From Garcia nutans (taxonomy: Eukaryota; Streptophyta; Magnoliopsida; Malpighiales; Euphorbiaceae): a DNA stretch of 64,000 bases. The stretch's first letter is position 1; each line of letters starts with the position of its first letter. The notes beneath the pieces were generated by a model. It worked only from the letters and a program-made list of their open reading frames with translations. It ran no database searches and was not told the origin of the DNA. Position numbers and translations under genes: made by a program. This document shows, in pieces, positions 46,036 to 58,863 of this stretch. The stretch is from positions 30,744,001-30,808,000 of the forward strand of contig CANTUV010000008.1 of the NCBI GenBank assembly GCA_947685225.1, given 5' to 3'.

Positions 46036-49000
46036 TGTAATATCTTGTGATTTTTAATAATATTAATATAGTTAAAGTAAAAAAAATTATAGTTAAATTT
46101 GATTAACACTTATTTATTTAAAATAACAATAATATATATATATATATATTGAAGCATAAATATAAATACCTAACAAATAAATTAAAATAATAATAATAGA
46201 AGTGGACCAACTGGGTAAATATATATATTTATAGTGGAATGTAAATAGTAATACCTTAATATATATATATATATAATAAATAAACTATATAATAATATAG
46301 ATTAAATAATTGAAGTGGAATTAATTAGGTTAAAAATTATATAATTAAAAATTTGGTAAGTGGCCATTAATATTTAGTAGCCAAATTAGATAGTCATTAA
46401 ATTTTGATTATTTATTTAAAGAAGGAAGAGGAAAATTTGTAAAGAAGAAATAGAAATAGAGAAGGAAATAAGAAAGAAAGGAAAACGAGAGAGGGAGAAG
46501 AAAATTGAAAAAATTAAAACAAAGGTCATTCGGAACAGTAGAGAGAGAGAGAGAGAGAGAGAGAAATTCTTTGAGCACTAAACTTCAACAATTTCGTTCG
46601 ACGTCTTCCGGCTACCGTCAAGTAACACGCGCCAGCCACTAGCAAAGTCAATTCGCGGAGCTTTTCAACGCCATCAAAACTGCCGTGAACAGACATCAGA
46701 ATACGCCGCACGGGCTGCCCAAAGTGCTGATCGGCGATCTAGCCGGCGTCAACTTTGGCTGCTTTTTTCGACCACTTTTTGACGATATTTTTCTGCGACA
46801 CGGATATTTTTAGAATCCTCTCATCTTAAGTTTTGATTCGGTATATTATTTGCGAATTATAGATAAAGTTTTAAAAATTCATATATATATACACATGTAG
46901 ATATATTTTTACACACACAGTAATTAAAATTTTAATTAGTTAAATTTTGATTTAATAAGAAATTTAGGATTTAATTTTGATGATAACATTATGATAAATA
47001 AGAAATAATTAGAGAAAAATGAATTTTGAATAAATATAAATAAAAGTAGTGAAAATAATGAATAGTTATTTAAAATTTAAAAAATTATTAAATTATTAAT
47101 TATAGTTGATTAATTATTATTGTCAAAAGAAAAATAAAAATGAAAGACAATTAATATTGCTAAAATTATATAGGCAATAAATTAAAATATTAATATTAAA
47201 TATAATTAAAATAATTAAATATTGAGTTTTAAATATTATTAGTAAATTGTAGAGCAATTTAATATATAAATTGAATTAATGAGATTATGAATTAGTAGTT
47301 AATTGTTAGTTAGTGAATTTAAAATCATTATCAAATTATGATTAAGAAATTTTATTAATATACAATGATTTATTAATATATATTTAAATGAATATTAATT
47401 TTAAAATAAAAATAATTGTGGTAAAGTCAAGATCAATCCTTCAAGTATAAATTTTATTAGTAAATTACAAAATAAATTGGTTGTATTTTAGATATAAGGA
47501 CATAAATAAATGTATTTATGAAATAAATAAGTAAATTGAAGAATAATAAATTACTAGTTTGTTAAAGTAAATTATATTAAATACTACTATTAAAGTATTA
47601 TTTAAATAAGAGTATTATTTACATATTAGAAATTTTCTAGTATATTTTTTAAAGTTTACTAAATATTTTTATTATTGAAAATTTATATATATTGATTATT
47701 ATTGAACCACAGTAGTTATTAAGATATAATATCAAATGGTAATTAAATATTAAGATTTGTAATGATTATGGTAATTAAATATTATTATTATTAAGTTTAT
47801 TATTAAATTTATTATAATTATTATTATTAGCAAATATTAATTTTAGTATTAATATTATTAATACTTTTACTATAATTATTTTTATTATTAAAATTTAATA
47901 CTATAAAGTAAGAAAAATTAAAGTAAATAATATTATTCTATTTGAAGAATATATTTTGTAAATATATATATATATATATTATTAAATATATTTTCACTGA
48001 TTATAATAAGTTAATATTTTTAGAGAGTTAAAATAAATAAATTATTAATTATAAATAAAGAATCATTATAAAATTATTCTCTTAGAATTATTCAGTATTA
48101 ATTTAGTATATAATTTTACTATTAAATGCTTGTAAGTAAACTAAATAAACATTATTAAAAATTTAATAAAATATATTTATTAGTAATATTAATATAACAA
48201 TTATTAAATTATAAGAATAAATGAATTAAATTAATTGTAGATTAAAATATTTTAAATACTTAGTATTTTTGACGAATTATGGATAAGTTGAAAAAGAATA
48301 TATAGAATAATTATATAAATATTATCGATATTTCGTTAGAGTTTATCATTAGTTTTTATATATGTCTCATATCATACATATTATAATAGTTAATAGTTTT
48401 AGAATAATTTTTAGGTAATAATTATTCTTATATCACTCTAGCAGTGGATACAACAGCTGAAATTAATCATAGAGGTGAAACAATTATATTTACAATTTAG
48501 CTTTCGGCTAAGATGAATGGATAAATATGTAACATTGTATTTTTCTTAAAATTATTATATTTATATATGATTTTAAGAAAAATATTTATTAAGTGAATTT
48601 ATTTACAGTGATTTATTTCTGAATATTAATTTTTTTCTTATTAAGTGAGAACAAATAATAGTAGTTTAAATTATTATATGTGTAAATGATTGATTTTATT
48701 ATATTAGTAAATTAGTTATATACACTCTTTTATAAACATGTATGATCGCATACTGATGACAAGTGTTTAAATTTAATGATATTATAATTACCTTTAGTCG
48801 GGGCAATTACTCTGCACATGTATATTAAAGTTATTTCTCCATAGGCTTGCGAGGTAAGTCATCATACGTCCTTCGATTGAAATTAGAACAGTAAGAATTT
48901 ATATTTGAGTGTATATAAAAGATAAAAGATAATACAATTATATTTATCAAGGTGAGCTATAATGTTTATATTACATATATTATCAAACTTTATTTATTTT

Positions 49001-49323
49001 CCCTTGTTACATACTTACCTATTCACTGAGTAATTGGACTCACCCCACTATTATTAATATTTTTAGATATTTTTGAAGATCAACTTGCTAGACTTCATTA
49101 GAGCATATTCTTCTGCATATAGAAAGGTTGGACCAACAGATTAGTATTTTCAATCTAATTTTAATTTAAGAATTATTTAAAATTTATTTAGAATATCTTT
49201 AATGATGTAAATGATGTAATATAAATGATCATATACTTGTGAGAGACATGAATTAAATAAGTGGTGATTTGAGATTTATAGTAAGATAAGTCCACCCTAG
49301 TTTTGGAGAGTTAGGGTGTGACA
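46036..49323 (+). mobile_element. Solo LTR within the copia remnant
   Basis: The 3288 bp run from TGTAATATC to GGGTGTGACA. Flanks AGTTG (46031-46035) and AGTTA (49324-49328) match 4 of 5. No coding DNA. It holds a GA microsatellite (46538-46563), very AT-rich DNA between, and a single TGAGT/ACTCA stem at 49027-49042 where the other LTRs have two. Confidence 0.7.
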
Positions 49324-49595
49324 AGTTATGCAACTGCATAGGATGATTTGGGTCTTATTTTTTGACAAAAAGCTATCATTGGTATTGCTCACAATCCAAT
49401 TTAACATGATTGGACAAAAGACTGATCAAAATTTCATAAAGGAGAAACTAATAGATGATTCTTTGAGCATATTCCATATGACATTAGATAAAAAAATTAG
49501 CTGATTGTTTACAAAAGAACTTCGCAACATGACCTTTCATTATGTTGGTTTGTAAGTTGGGCATGAGTGATATCTTTACACCTAATGGGAGGAAT

Positions 49596-49819
49596 TGTTT
49601 GACCAATGTGATTTTCTCCCTTAACTGAGTGATCACGTTTATTGTGTCTTGGTGTAATTTCCTAATTTAGATGTAATTTCCTAGCTAGGCTACAAAATTT
49701 TTCTATATGAATACCTTTCTAACATTGGCTATAAATATACAATAGAATAAAAGAAATAAAAATTCTTCACCATTTTATAGAGATTTCTTTCTCCCTCCCT
49801 ATTTTTTTCTTTGTTAACA
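49596..49819 (+). repeat. Probable copia 3' LTR
   Basis: 224 bp, TGTTTGACC to TTAACA, directly after the polypurine run. No second copy is in the window, so the ends are provisional. Confidence 0.5.
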
Positions 49820-50307
49820 ATAACCATAACAACCTCACGCTTGGTATCAACTGTAACATCTATGACTTTGTGCCAATTGGATACGAGTTTGAATTCTCGG
49901 CAAGACTTGTAACACCCCTTACATAGTCTATATACTTAACTACATAATTTGTTACTTAAATACTCATATTTGACTATAAATATAATATATAAATAAAATC
50001 AAAATGCTTTAATACGTTAATACAATTATTAAACTTTCAAAAGAAATACCGTGAACATGCCTGTATTATATACATATATCTGTTTAATTTACAAAAAAAA
50101 CTCCTATTATTAACTTACATTGTAAATATTATTATAATTCTTTTACCACCCTCAAACTTATACAACTGTCATACAAAATAATAATGTATCACTATGTGAA
50201 TCATATATAATACAATATTTATAATTGCTCTTTGAACCTTTGTGATGCAATTGATTTGAAACTTATATCTCTTACTCTGCAGTCTCAATTCTTCTTGTTT
50301 GATATGC

Positions 50308-50346
50308 GCGTCAGAAAATAATTCTAACACGCTAAGCAAAGCTTAG
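50308..50346 (-). other. Conserved double stem-loop in the 49908 LTR
   Basis: GCGT (50308-50311) pairs with ACGC (50329-50332). CTAAGC (50332-50337) pairs with GCTTAG (50341-50346). Confidence 0.6.
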
Positions 50347-51062
50347 TGGTGCTTATGTATTTATAATATCCAAGAAATTTAAAGGAAAGAGACAATACAT
50401 AAACTAATTTAGAAACAAAAGAAATTATCACTTTAAAACATTAATAATGAAATTAATAAATTTATTGAAGCTTAAAACACTAAATATGATTAAATCCAGA
50501 ATTGGTTAATTTAACAACCACCATATAACGTTATTTTCAATATAGATAACTTCTTTAAATTTTTTTATGCACATTGAACTCAGATCATAGGTTTGGATAA
50601 CGGGTCACTGTTGGCAATTTAATGTTCAATCTTAAGAATGTTTAATGGCAAATATGCTCACTATCACTGATGACATAATGTGTCCATTAATGTCACGATG
50701 TGCACACTATTACTATGGATATCCACCTTCCGGCTAGCCATTCAATCCCAAGCTAGATCTAAAATTAGTATTATTTGAGCAATTCATTAGTTTTAGTTAA
50801 CATTAAATTAACATTGAATTACGTATAACATTTTAATGGAGTAATATTTTGTTCAATTTTTAGTATTACACATATTTGTCACATATCCAAAGTTTATTAC
50901 TCTTTTCCATACTTTTAACACTTAAACATGAATTCTCAACACGAGGATAAGAAATACAAACATACAAGCCTCACACGAGGATAAGAAACACAAACATACA
51001 AGCCTCATACCAGGCCCGTATATCATAAAATACAAGCCAAAAATATTATCCAAGTACCCTAC

Positions 51063-51330
51063 GGCCATGGCATCTCAGCCCTATGCCCATGGGATACAAA
51101 ATGAGGCTACCAAATACCTTTGCAGGGCCACGGCCGTGGCATGCAAAACAACACTGTTTCTTTAAAAAAATTCAAGTAAACAACCTCATTTCCAATCCCA
51201 TGGCCATGTCACTTATTTGCCACGCCCATGGCATTGATTTTAGTTCTGCCTTCGGAATATTTCTTCCTCCGGTAGTCCCAACTTCAATACCACGCCCATA
51301 GCACCTCTAAGCCATGCCCGTGGCATCCCA
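51063..51330 (-). repeat. CG-rich palindrome block in the 49908 LTR
   Basis: At least eight short units of the types CCACGGCCGTGGC, GCCATGGC and CCACGCCCATGGC. Confidence 0.7.
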
Positions 51331-54255
51331 AAATTATGTAGTTTGTATTCTTCACTTCATAAAACTCAAACATATTAATGATCTAAGTTAAAAATATATC
51401 AAAACTAAATTTTTGACATAAAAAAAGTTCATATCAAATACTTTACTCAAACTTCAATTAATCAAACCTTCAACCATCACCCATGGCTAAAATTAACATC
51501 AAACCACCCAATTCTTGTAAAGGTTGAATTAAGAATCATACTCATCACATATAAGTTGTTTTAATTTATTTTTCACTCATCAATCCATTTAATCAATACT
51601 TTCAAGAAATAAGTCATTATAAAGGACTCAATCAACCAATTCAAATATTAAAACTCATAGAAATTTAAATATTTACGAATTAAAATACATAAGCACATAC
51701 CTCTTTCAAAAATCCCTTTCTTTCTCTTTTCCCTCTTTCTCTTTGATCACTTCTTGATATTTTTATCTTTTCTAGCGTATTCTTCGAAAAACCTATAACT
51801 AGATGTAATTTCCTTTTAAGGTTTGGCTAAAGTTTTGAAAAGAAGAAGAAAAGAGAAGTTTTGGTGGTGATGGTGATGATAGGCGTGGGAGATGGAAGAA
51901 AAGAAAAGAAATTTCTACACACACATGCATGTATATATATAGTTTAATTAGGTGAGAGCATAGTCACAATAACTATGGTGCACCCTCACACTTAACCTGT
52001 CACATCCGCCTACCGAAATTATGCAGTGTAGTCACGTGCATAGCGAGAGTAGGGGAAAGGAGAAGATAATTTTTGATAACAGCCCTAGATAAGGTTGTAT
52101 GACCAAAGGGACCTAGTTGTAATTTTTAAAAGTTTTGGGGACGTAGATGTAATTTTAAAAAAAGCTGCACCGGTTGTTCTTAATAGTGCATATAACAGAT
52201 TCCAAAAATGGAATGTAGAGAAAAATCGGATCGCAACGACGTGTAACGGTTTTTCCAGGAAATGTCCCGTTAAAGAAAAATGAAGAAATGTTGACTAAGG
52301 GCATTTTGGTCATTATCAATTAAAGTTATACATGAATTTAGGGTAGGAAATAAAGACGTGAGTACGTAGAGAATGACGAGAGGTTAAATATGAAACGATC
52401 ACCAGTAGAAACGAAGCCGGAGAAAACCCGAGTAAAAATAGGACCTAAAGGGAATTTTGTAAAAAGTTGAGGGCTTATCGGTAATTTTTCAAAATAACTT
52501 GGAAACCTAAAATAGACCTTATAAATAGAAAGTAGAGGTCGAGAGGATCAAAACTATATATAGTTTGACTCGTGGAACTATACGGTTTAAAAGATATGAT
52601 CGATTAATCGCCGGAACGTAAAGTGGGCCCGGTTTCGTGTCGGGATCGGATGAGTAACCCGGGATAACTTTATGAGATCCAATGGGAAGAGGGACAAGTG
52701 GAAAGAAGTAAAGGAAAAGAAAAATAATAAAAATCTAATGTTGGCCAATCAAAAGAAAGCATTTAGCATGTGTAATAAATGTGTAATAAATGAAGAAAGA
52801 GAAAAAGTGGACAAGTGGTCTTAAGAGGTTAACCAACACCTAAGGTGATCATCATTTCCTTTGTATATAAATATATGGGAAATGAAGAGCAAATTCTCTC
52901 TTTTTGCACTTACAAAATTCGGCCAACAAAGGGAAACACCAAAGGACTTCCAAGTTTCTTCAAAATTTGATTTTTAAGGTAAGTTTTAAAGGTTTTCTAG
53001 TAAGTAGACTTTAATTTTAGTATTAATTTTAGGTAGTTATATATTTATTGGAAGATTGGGAATTAGAGTCTTTATATGGAATTGGAAAAAAAATATTAAG
53101 TAAGTGATGAGATTAATTGATTAAATGGAAGAATCAAGAGGTAGAAAGATTAATAAGATTGGATTAGGGGTTTCGGTTGGAAAAGAAATGGAGGATAATT
53201 TATTATTTTGAAATTCTAAGGTTTATGTTGTATTTTGAATTGATTGAAGGAGAAATAAAGAATTAAAGAAGGAGAAGAAGGAAAAGCTAAGAGAAGTTAA
53301 AGAAATAAGGTTTGGTACTTTACTTTGAATAATTACTTTTGATTTGGTGCTTTACCATAAAAGAAATTCTATTTGCTTACAAACTTTGGTTTATGGAAGT
53401 TTTGAAGTTGATGTTTAAATATATTGATTGAGTTTAAATTAAATATTTGAGTTATGTTCTTGTTTTCTTATGGCAATTTGGGTTGTAAAATTTAATTAAA
53501 ACCCAATGTTTTGAGAAAATTTGGAAAGTTGATTTGGTAAGGTGTTTGGACTTTAATTAGTTTGATTTCAGTTAAACATGCAAAAATTGTTAAAAGGAAG
53601 TGTTTGAATCTTCACTTTACTATTAAAGAATCCTTAATATTGATTTGCAAAAGAAAAATAAACTATCCTATGCATTTCAAAGGTTTGGGCCGAAATGGTC
53701 CCAAAGTGACACCTTCTGGACTATTTTTGTGGCAATTGTTTGGGGCAGCAAACGAATGAATTTTTCAACGAAATTTTACATGAAATTAGTCAACATATGA
53801 AATAAGTTTTCTGTAAAATTTCAGCCAAAAATAAGATCATTTACTTGGTCAAATTCATAACTGAAGTGGACTGAAATTTGGACGAAAACCCAGATTTTAC
53901 TATTCATTTGGTCATGCCATTTTGCGTTGCCGATTTTTCTCACTGCAACACTATTCATTTGGTCAATTTGGGATATTTTGAGGAATGCTTTGAAATGTTT
54001 AATATGTTTATTGTGGATATTAAATATGCGAAAAAGGGGAATGGTTTGACTAAAGAATGTGTTGCGCGACATAAATGGCAAAGAGCGATGAGAATTTAAA
54101 ATGATTTCGTGAGTCATTCTAAAATGAGGTTTGAGACTTAAATTGAATCATTTTAACCGTTTTGCTCTACTGGATAGTGGGAGTGGTAGATAAGGGTATG
54201 GTGCACTATACTAACGTATGCAGTACTGCTCATTATTGTGATATGATATTTTATT

Positions 54256-54376
54256 CAGTGGTGAGGCCACTGAAGCCAATGGGGAGGCCCATTGGTTAAC
54301 CAGGATGGGGAGGCCCATTCCTGTGATCTGATATTGGTGGTGAGGGCCACCTATGTTACAGTGGGGAGGCCCACTG
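54256..54376 (+). other. Array of five hairpins with a shared GAGG loop
   Basis: Stems CAGTGG/CCACTG (54256-54272), CCAATGGG/CCCATTGG (54276-54295), GGATGGG/CCCATTCC (54303-54321, one bulge), GGTGG/CCACC (54336-54351) and CAGTGGG/CCCACTG (54359-54376). Each encloses GAGG or TGAGG. Stems differ but pairing holds. Confidence 0.8.
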
Positions 54377-54612
54377 CCTTATCACTATGGTTCCCTATAT
54401 ACCAGTAGAGCCTGAATCAAAGACATATTATTTTTCGTTGAACTATATAATGCAAATGGGTTTGAATTATGATTTTACATTATTGAAAGGATATCACACT
54501 GAATGTTTCATGATTTCTATTGGTATAAAGTGGGTTGATTGTTGATTTAATTATTTCCTTTGATTTCAAATACTTTCATATACTACTCTTATTTTTATTG
54601 GTAAAGTACCCA

Positions 54613-54653
54613 CTGAGCGACAACGCTCAGCGAGTTAAGTTTTTCTTGACTCG
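54613..54653 (+). other. Conserved double stem-loop in the D LTR
   Basis: CTGAGCG-ACAA-CGCTCAG (54613-54630) is a perfect 7 bp stem. It abuts CGAGTTAAG (54631-54639) with CTTGACTCG (54645-54653), 9 bp with one T-G pair. Confidence 0.75.
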
Positions 54654-55114
54654 TAGGTTCGGAGCAGTAGATAAATCTTGGGGAAGCAACGACCAGACCA
54701 CAGCAAAATCTCATCTTTTAGTTCCATTATGAGTTGATAGTTGTGGCATGTATATGAATAAATATAAAAGAGAATTTCTATGTTATAACTGTATGTTATT
54801 AGTATGTAATAATCATAAATTTTTACTTTATGTTATATTAGAAGTGTGAACTCTCCGTGCAGGTTTGTAGTTGAGGGTATAAGGTGGATTCATTGGGAGT
54901 GCATTAAATTTGATGGTATTCACATTGGTCTGTGTCAAATGTTTTCAAAAATCAGAAAAACAAGTTTTGTTGACACTTGGGATCCAAATTTCTAGGCAGA
55001 ACTATGACAAAATTTTTGTAAAAATCAGAACTAAAATTTGGTAGCAACAATTAGGATAGTGTGGCACCTCTACTCAGCTTACACATGTAGGTTGGGAAGG
55101 GGTGTTACAATTTG

Positions 55115-55126
55115 TGGTATCAGAGC
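55115..55126 (+). other. D primer binding site
   Basis: TGGTATCAGAGC, initiator-Met tRNA type, five bases after the LTR. Confidence 0.9.
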
Positions 55127-55283
55127 AAAGGTTTAGCCGGTTCTGGGTAGTTAGTTGAAATAAAGGTTGTGTTGTATATGTGTTATTTAAGAATTTTTAT
55201 TTATATACATGCCACCTAGGATAAGATAATGCTGTTGGTCTGGGTCGTTACTAATGATGGGATGGTATACGTTTACTCTTTAG

Positions 55284-55742
55284 ATGTCGCAAGCAGCGCA
55301 GCGTGAGATAGGGGAGGAGGTCGAGTCTCAGGCCTCCCGAATTGTAGAAATGCATGTATCAGAGACATCAGCATCTGAGCATCCACCCGCTGATGCTCCT
55401 ATTCCTAATGAAATGTTGCAACAAATGGCTGCCGTACTTCGGCAGATAGCCGGCGTTGCCCCAGCCCCACCCCTAGCGCCAGCACCCGTACCAGTACCTG
55501 CTGTAGGAGGGGAAAGGAAACCCCCGATAGAAAAGATAAGAAAGTATGGTGCGAAGGAGTTTAAGGCTCGAAGGGACGATGATTCTTCAACAGCCGAGTA
55601 TTGGCTGGAAGGAACAATACGAGCCTTAGACCAGTTACAGTGTACGCCAGAAGAGCGAGTGGTATGTGCTACTTCCTTATTAGTGGAAGAAGCATATATA
55701 TGGTGGGACACAGTTCACCAACGAGTTCCACCGGAACAGAGA
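55284..55742 (+). pseudogene. Gag of element D, truncated by the X2 insertion
   Basis: 153 codons from MSQAAQREI are D's own; reading past 55742 is X2 LTR. After a Pro/Ala-rich linker (residues about 53-76) comes the capsid start, with AKEFKARRDDD, AEYWLEGTIRALDQLQCTPEE and ATSLLVEEAYIWWDTV, the usual Tekay/Del gag core. The frame is open up to the insertion. The zinc knuckle and all downstream gag are missing. Confidence 0.85.
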
Positions 55743-56029
55743 TGTAACACCCCCATACTCTATATAAGTACTATACATATACCTGGTATACATACAATAC
55801 GTATATAAAGTATAAGAATGTCACTTTTCATTTTACTTTGAAACCCTTTATTCAAGTTCAAGCGATATTACATTAAATTAAAGAACATTTACGAAAATCA
55901 TTATTCTTATAAAAATACAACATAATTAAAATCACATATGTATGCATCACCTTCTAGTTGGTCTCGAGACACTCTTACCCTTCTCGTGGCATCACAGCTA
56001 GACTTCTAGATCAACCGCATAAATACCTG

Positions 56030-56065
56030 CGCGATTAAACATCCGCGCTAAGCCCGAAAGCTTAG
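56030..56065 (-). other. Conserved double stem-loop in X2
   Basis: CGCG (56030-56033) with CGCG (56044-56047), and CTAAGC (56048-56053) with GCTTAG (56060-56065). Confidence 0.65.
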
Positions 56066-56643
56066 TAGTACAACTAAATAATAAAATACACTTTACCAAA
56101 ATTATCATACCTCATATGTTTAGCATTATGTTTTATTGTTCTCTTACCACGTTTTCCTTTCTCAATGCATTCTTCATGAGTTCCCACTAATCTCATATAC
56201 ATAAACATATGCATTAATTCAACCAATTACCATTCAAAGACCTATTCAACACCTTTACGAAAGCCATTCTCACAAATTCCATATTCATATATATATATAT
56301 ATATATTTTACACATCATACTTTATTTTTATAAAATCATATATCAAGAAAGTCCCTCAAAACATATTCACCTTCAATACATCAATGCACATATTACAAAA
56401 GCATACTTCATAACATTATTTTATCCATAATTCATCAAACATGAATCATACTTCCAATAAAGGCAGTTGTAGATCTCATTACTCATTTATTTCAACATTT
56501 AATATCACATTGACAACAAAGACAGACTCGGGCCCAAACAACACACTAATATGTTATTCCAAGTTCAGAGTTACTGCTTTGGTCCATAATCATAATCATC
56601 AAGCCCGTAGGCATCATCTATATATATCTCTATCATGGATAGT

Positions 56644-56927
56644 GTAACAGACCCAGTCTCTTGGACCATCAACTCGGCAAATCTCGAGGAGATCCTCAAC
56701 CCGGCAAGACTGTTACTATAATTCACATTTCACATGTCACATTTATCAAGTAACAGACCCAGTCTCTTGGACCATCAACCCGACTAAATCGAGGAGATCC
56801 TCAACCCGGCAAGACTGTTACAAATCATATATCTCATAATCACAATTAGCATAGTGTAACAGACCCAGTCTCTTGGATCTCAATTCGTCTCAAATTGAAG
56901 AGATCCTCAACCCGGCAAGACTGTTAC
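56644..56927 (-). repeat. Three GTAACAG...CTGTTAC hairpin modules in X2
   Basis: Units 56644-56716, 56750-56821 and 56856-56927, separated by unrelated AT-rich spacers of about 33 bp. X1 has two units two bases apart. Confidence 0.85.
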
Positions 56928-57744
56928 CTTTCATTTTATAGGCATGCCTCCAAACTCAGAACTCTGAAAATGAATAACATATCAGACACACAATTCATCT
57001 ATTATTTCATTATCAATTCTCATCATCATCTAGGCAAACATGCCCCACTTAATTCAATTGAATCATCACAGCCAATCACAATGGCTTTATATTCCATTTA
57101 AGTTATCATTGCCAATAACAATGGCTTCATATCACAATATATCCCAAATCACATTTCATGTTTCATCATTGATATATGCAACATTAATTACATTGCTAAA
57201 CAAACATGTCATTAATCAATCATACCATATAGGCATACTTCAATCATGTCACTCAATCATACATAATCCATTTCATTACACATGTATCTTAAATTCATTG
57301 TCATATAATCCATGTGTCTATTTATTTCATTTTGACCATCATTATCAATCATGATAACATCACATTTCATCATTTCTCAAACACATTAACACCATTCATT
57401 ATTCAAACATTTATCATAACAAATTGCATTGCACGTACCTTTCTTTTTGGATGATCATTATAGCTTTCACACTATACCAATGACAACATTAGTAACATTG
57501 AATTAATCAATATAATAATCTACTTAACACATTTATACTAAGGGTGTTAAGTCTCAAAATCATATAAAAGATTACATCTATGTAAGTTTGTACTTACCTC
57601 AAGAACTACGCCCATCACCTATATCTTTCCTTTCCCAAGAATTCTTCACATTAGGTTATTGTAACACAATTTCTTCAAAACCTAATCCAAAGATAGTTAT
57701 TTCCATAAGAACATAAGAATGATAATCAATTAGAGCAACCTCAA

Positions 57745-58083
57745 CACAAGACACGCCCACCAACACGGGCACCAACACGGCCGTGTCCATCAATTACCTT
57801 TCACACAGTAGCTAACACACTCAAGGGACACGGCCAAGCTTATGGCCGTGTCACCCAACACATGCTCCAACACGGCCAAGACTCCCTTAGCTTGGCCGTG
57901 TCTCTCAACCAAAAGAGGCAGTGACAGACACGGTCAAGGGACATGGCCAAGCCAGTGGCCGTGTCTCTCAACACCAAAATTCCAGTAGCAGACACGGGCA
58001 AGTGACACGGCCGAGACAGTGGCCGTGTCTCTCCAAATCGATCCAACACGGTCGTGTCTACCCTAATCCTGGCCGTGTCTCAC
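57745..58083 (-). repeat. CG-rich palindrome block in X2
   Basis: About a dozen ACACGGCC / GGCCGTGT half-sites, several facing each other, for example ACACGGCCAAG (57872) with CTTGGCCGTGT (57891). Confidence 0.8.
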
Positions 58084-58541
58084 AAAGAATGAAGATTTCC
58101 AACGAGGCCAAAATCATATATTCAATGTATTTCAACTTCAATAAACATAAACATACATCATTCAATCAACTCTCCATCTCATATATATTAAACCTTACTA
58201 ACCAATTTCAATAATCCATCATCAACCTCACAATTAACCTTATTAATATCATCTAACTATCAATTCAACATATCAATACTCTTAATCTTCCATTAACATC
58301 ACCATCACACCAACCATATAAAATCCAACTCAAACAATAGAAATCAAGACAAAGAATTGAATACTTACTTGAATATCTTGTCAATTCTTCAATCTCTACC
58401 TTCAATTCTCTTAAAACCCCAAGATTTTGATGAAGATCATCACCTCTCTTTAACTCTCTCTCTCTCTCTCGTGCAAGAACCAAAAGGAGAAGAAGAAGAA
58501 GAAAGACAAATCTCTTTTCTCTTCTCACGATAGCCACACAA

Positions 58542-58590
<49 letters not shown>

Positions 58591-58863
58591 TACCAAAAGA
58601 AAATTACCTCAATGCCCTTTAACCATTTATTCTAACTCTCTTATTACTCAAATGCCCATTTATGTACTTTCACACTCAATAAGATAAATATCTTTTCCCC
58701 TTGACTCTCCACTTGACCAACTTATATGTTTTATATACTAACATATATACAATATATACATTCCAATTACACAATCATTTTCTTTGCACAACATATATAT
58801 ACCTTTAATTCAAATCACACAACAATTGTATTAAAACTCCTAGGCATATATTGGGATATTACA

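Larger units (their letters stand above)
45385..49819 (+). mobile_element. Ty1/copia 3' remnant, split by a solo LTR
   Basis: 45392-45460 reads as the thumb of a copia reverse transcriptase (YVLDFLEEIGMFDCKPIE-like). 45700-45890 retains a DDRR-type RNase H start. 49330-49590 is the RNase H end and the KLGM-like tail with many stops, followed by a polypurine run (GGGAGGAAT, 49587-49595) and an LTR (49596-49819). Everything upstream of the thumb is missing. The 46036-49323 solo LTR interrupts it. Confidence 0.65.
49908..51997 (-). mobile_element. Minus-strand LTR, same family as the 9700 solo LTR, cut by element D
   Basis: Starts TGTAACACCCCTTACATAG at 49908. The double stem-loop is at 50308-50346 and a palindrome block at 51063-51330. 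Compared with 9700-12955 about 380 bp of its far end is missing, where D begins. The rest may lie beyond 64000. Confidence 0.65.
51998..55109 (+). repeat. D 5' LTR
   Basis: The 3112 bp run from TGTCACATCCGCC to GGGGTGTTACA. Putative donor GTAAGT at 52979, a five-hairpin array at 54256-54376 and the double stem-loop at 54613-54653. Its last 330 bp match the X1 tail. Confidence 0.75.
55743..58863 (-). repeat. X2 3' LTR
   Basis: 3121 bp. Double stem-loop 56030-56065, hairpin modules 56644-56927, palindrome block 57745-58083, CT repeat 58455-58471 and AAT repeat 58546-58590. Confidence 0.85.

Noticed and set aside
54256..54376. Possible rho-independent terminators
   Set aside because: Hairpins without T-tracts, in a plant retrotransposon leader.
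55328..55711. 127-codon minus-strand frame opposite D gag
   Set aside because: Antisense shadow of a GC-richer coding region; gag on the plus strand is recognisable.
56644..56927. Possible CRISPR array (regular near-identical units with spacers)
   Set aside because: Eukaryotic LTR context, self-pairing 72 bp units, only two or three copies and AT-rich spacers that are not unique captures.
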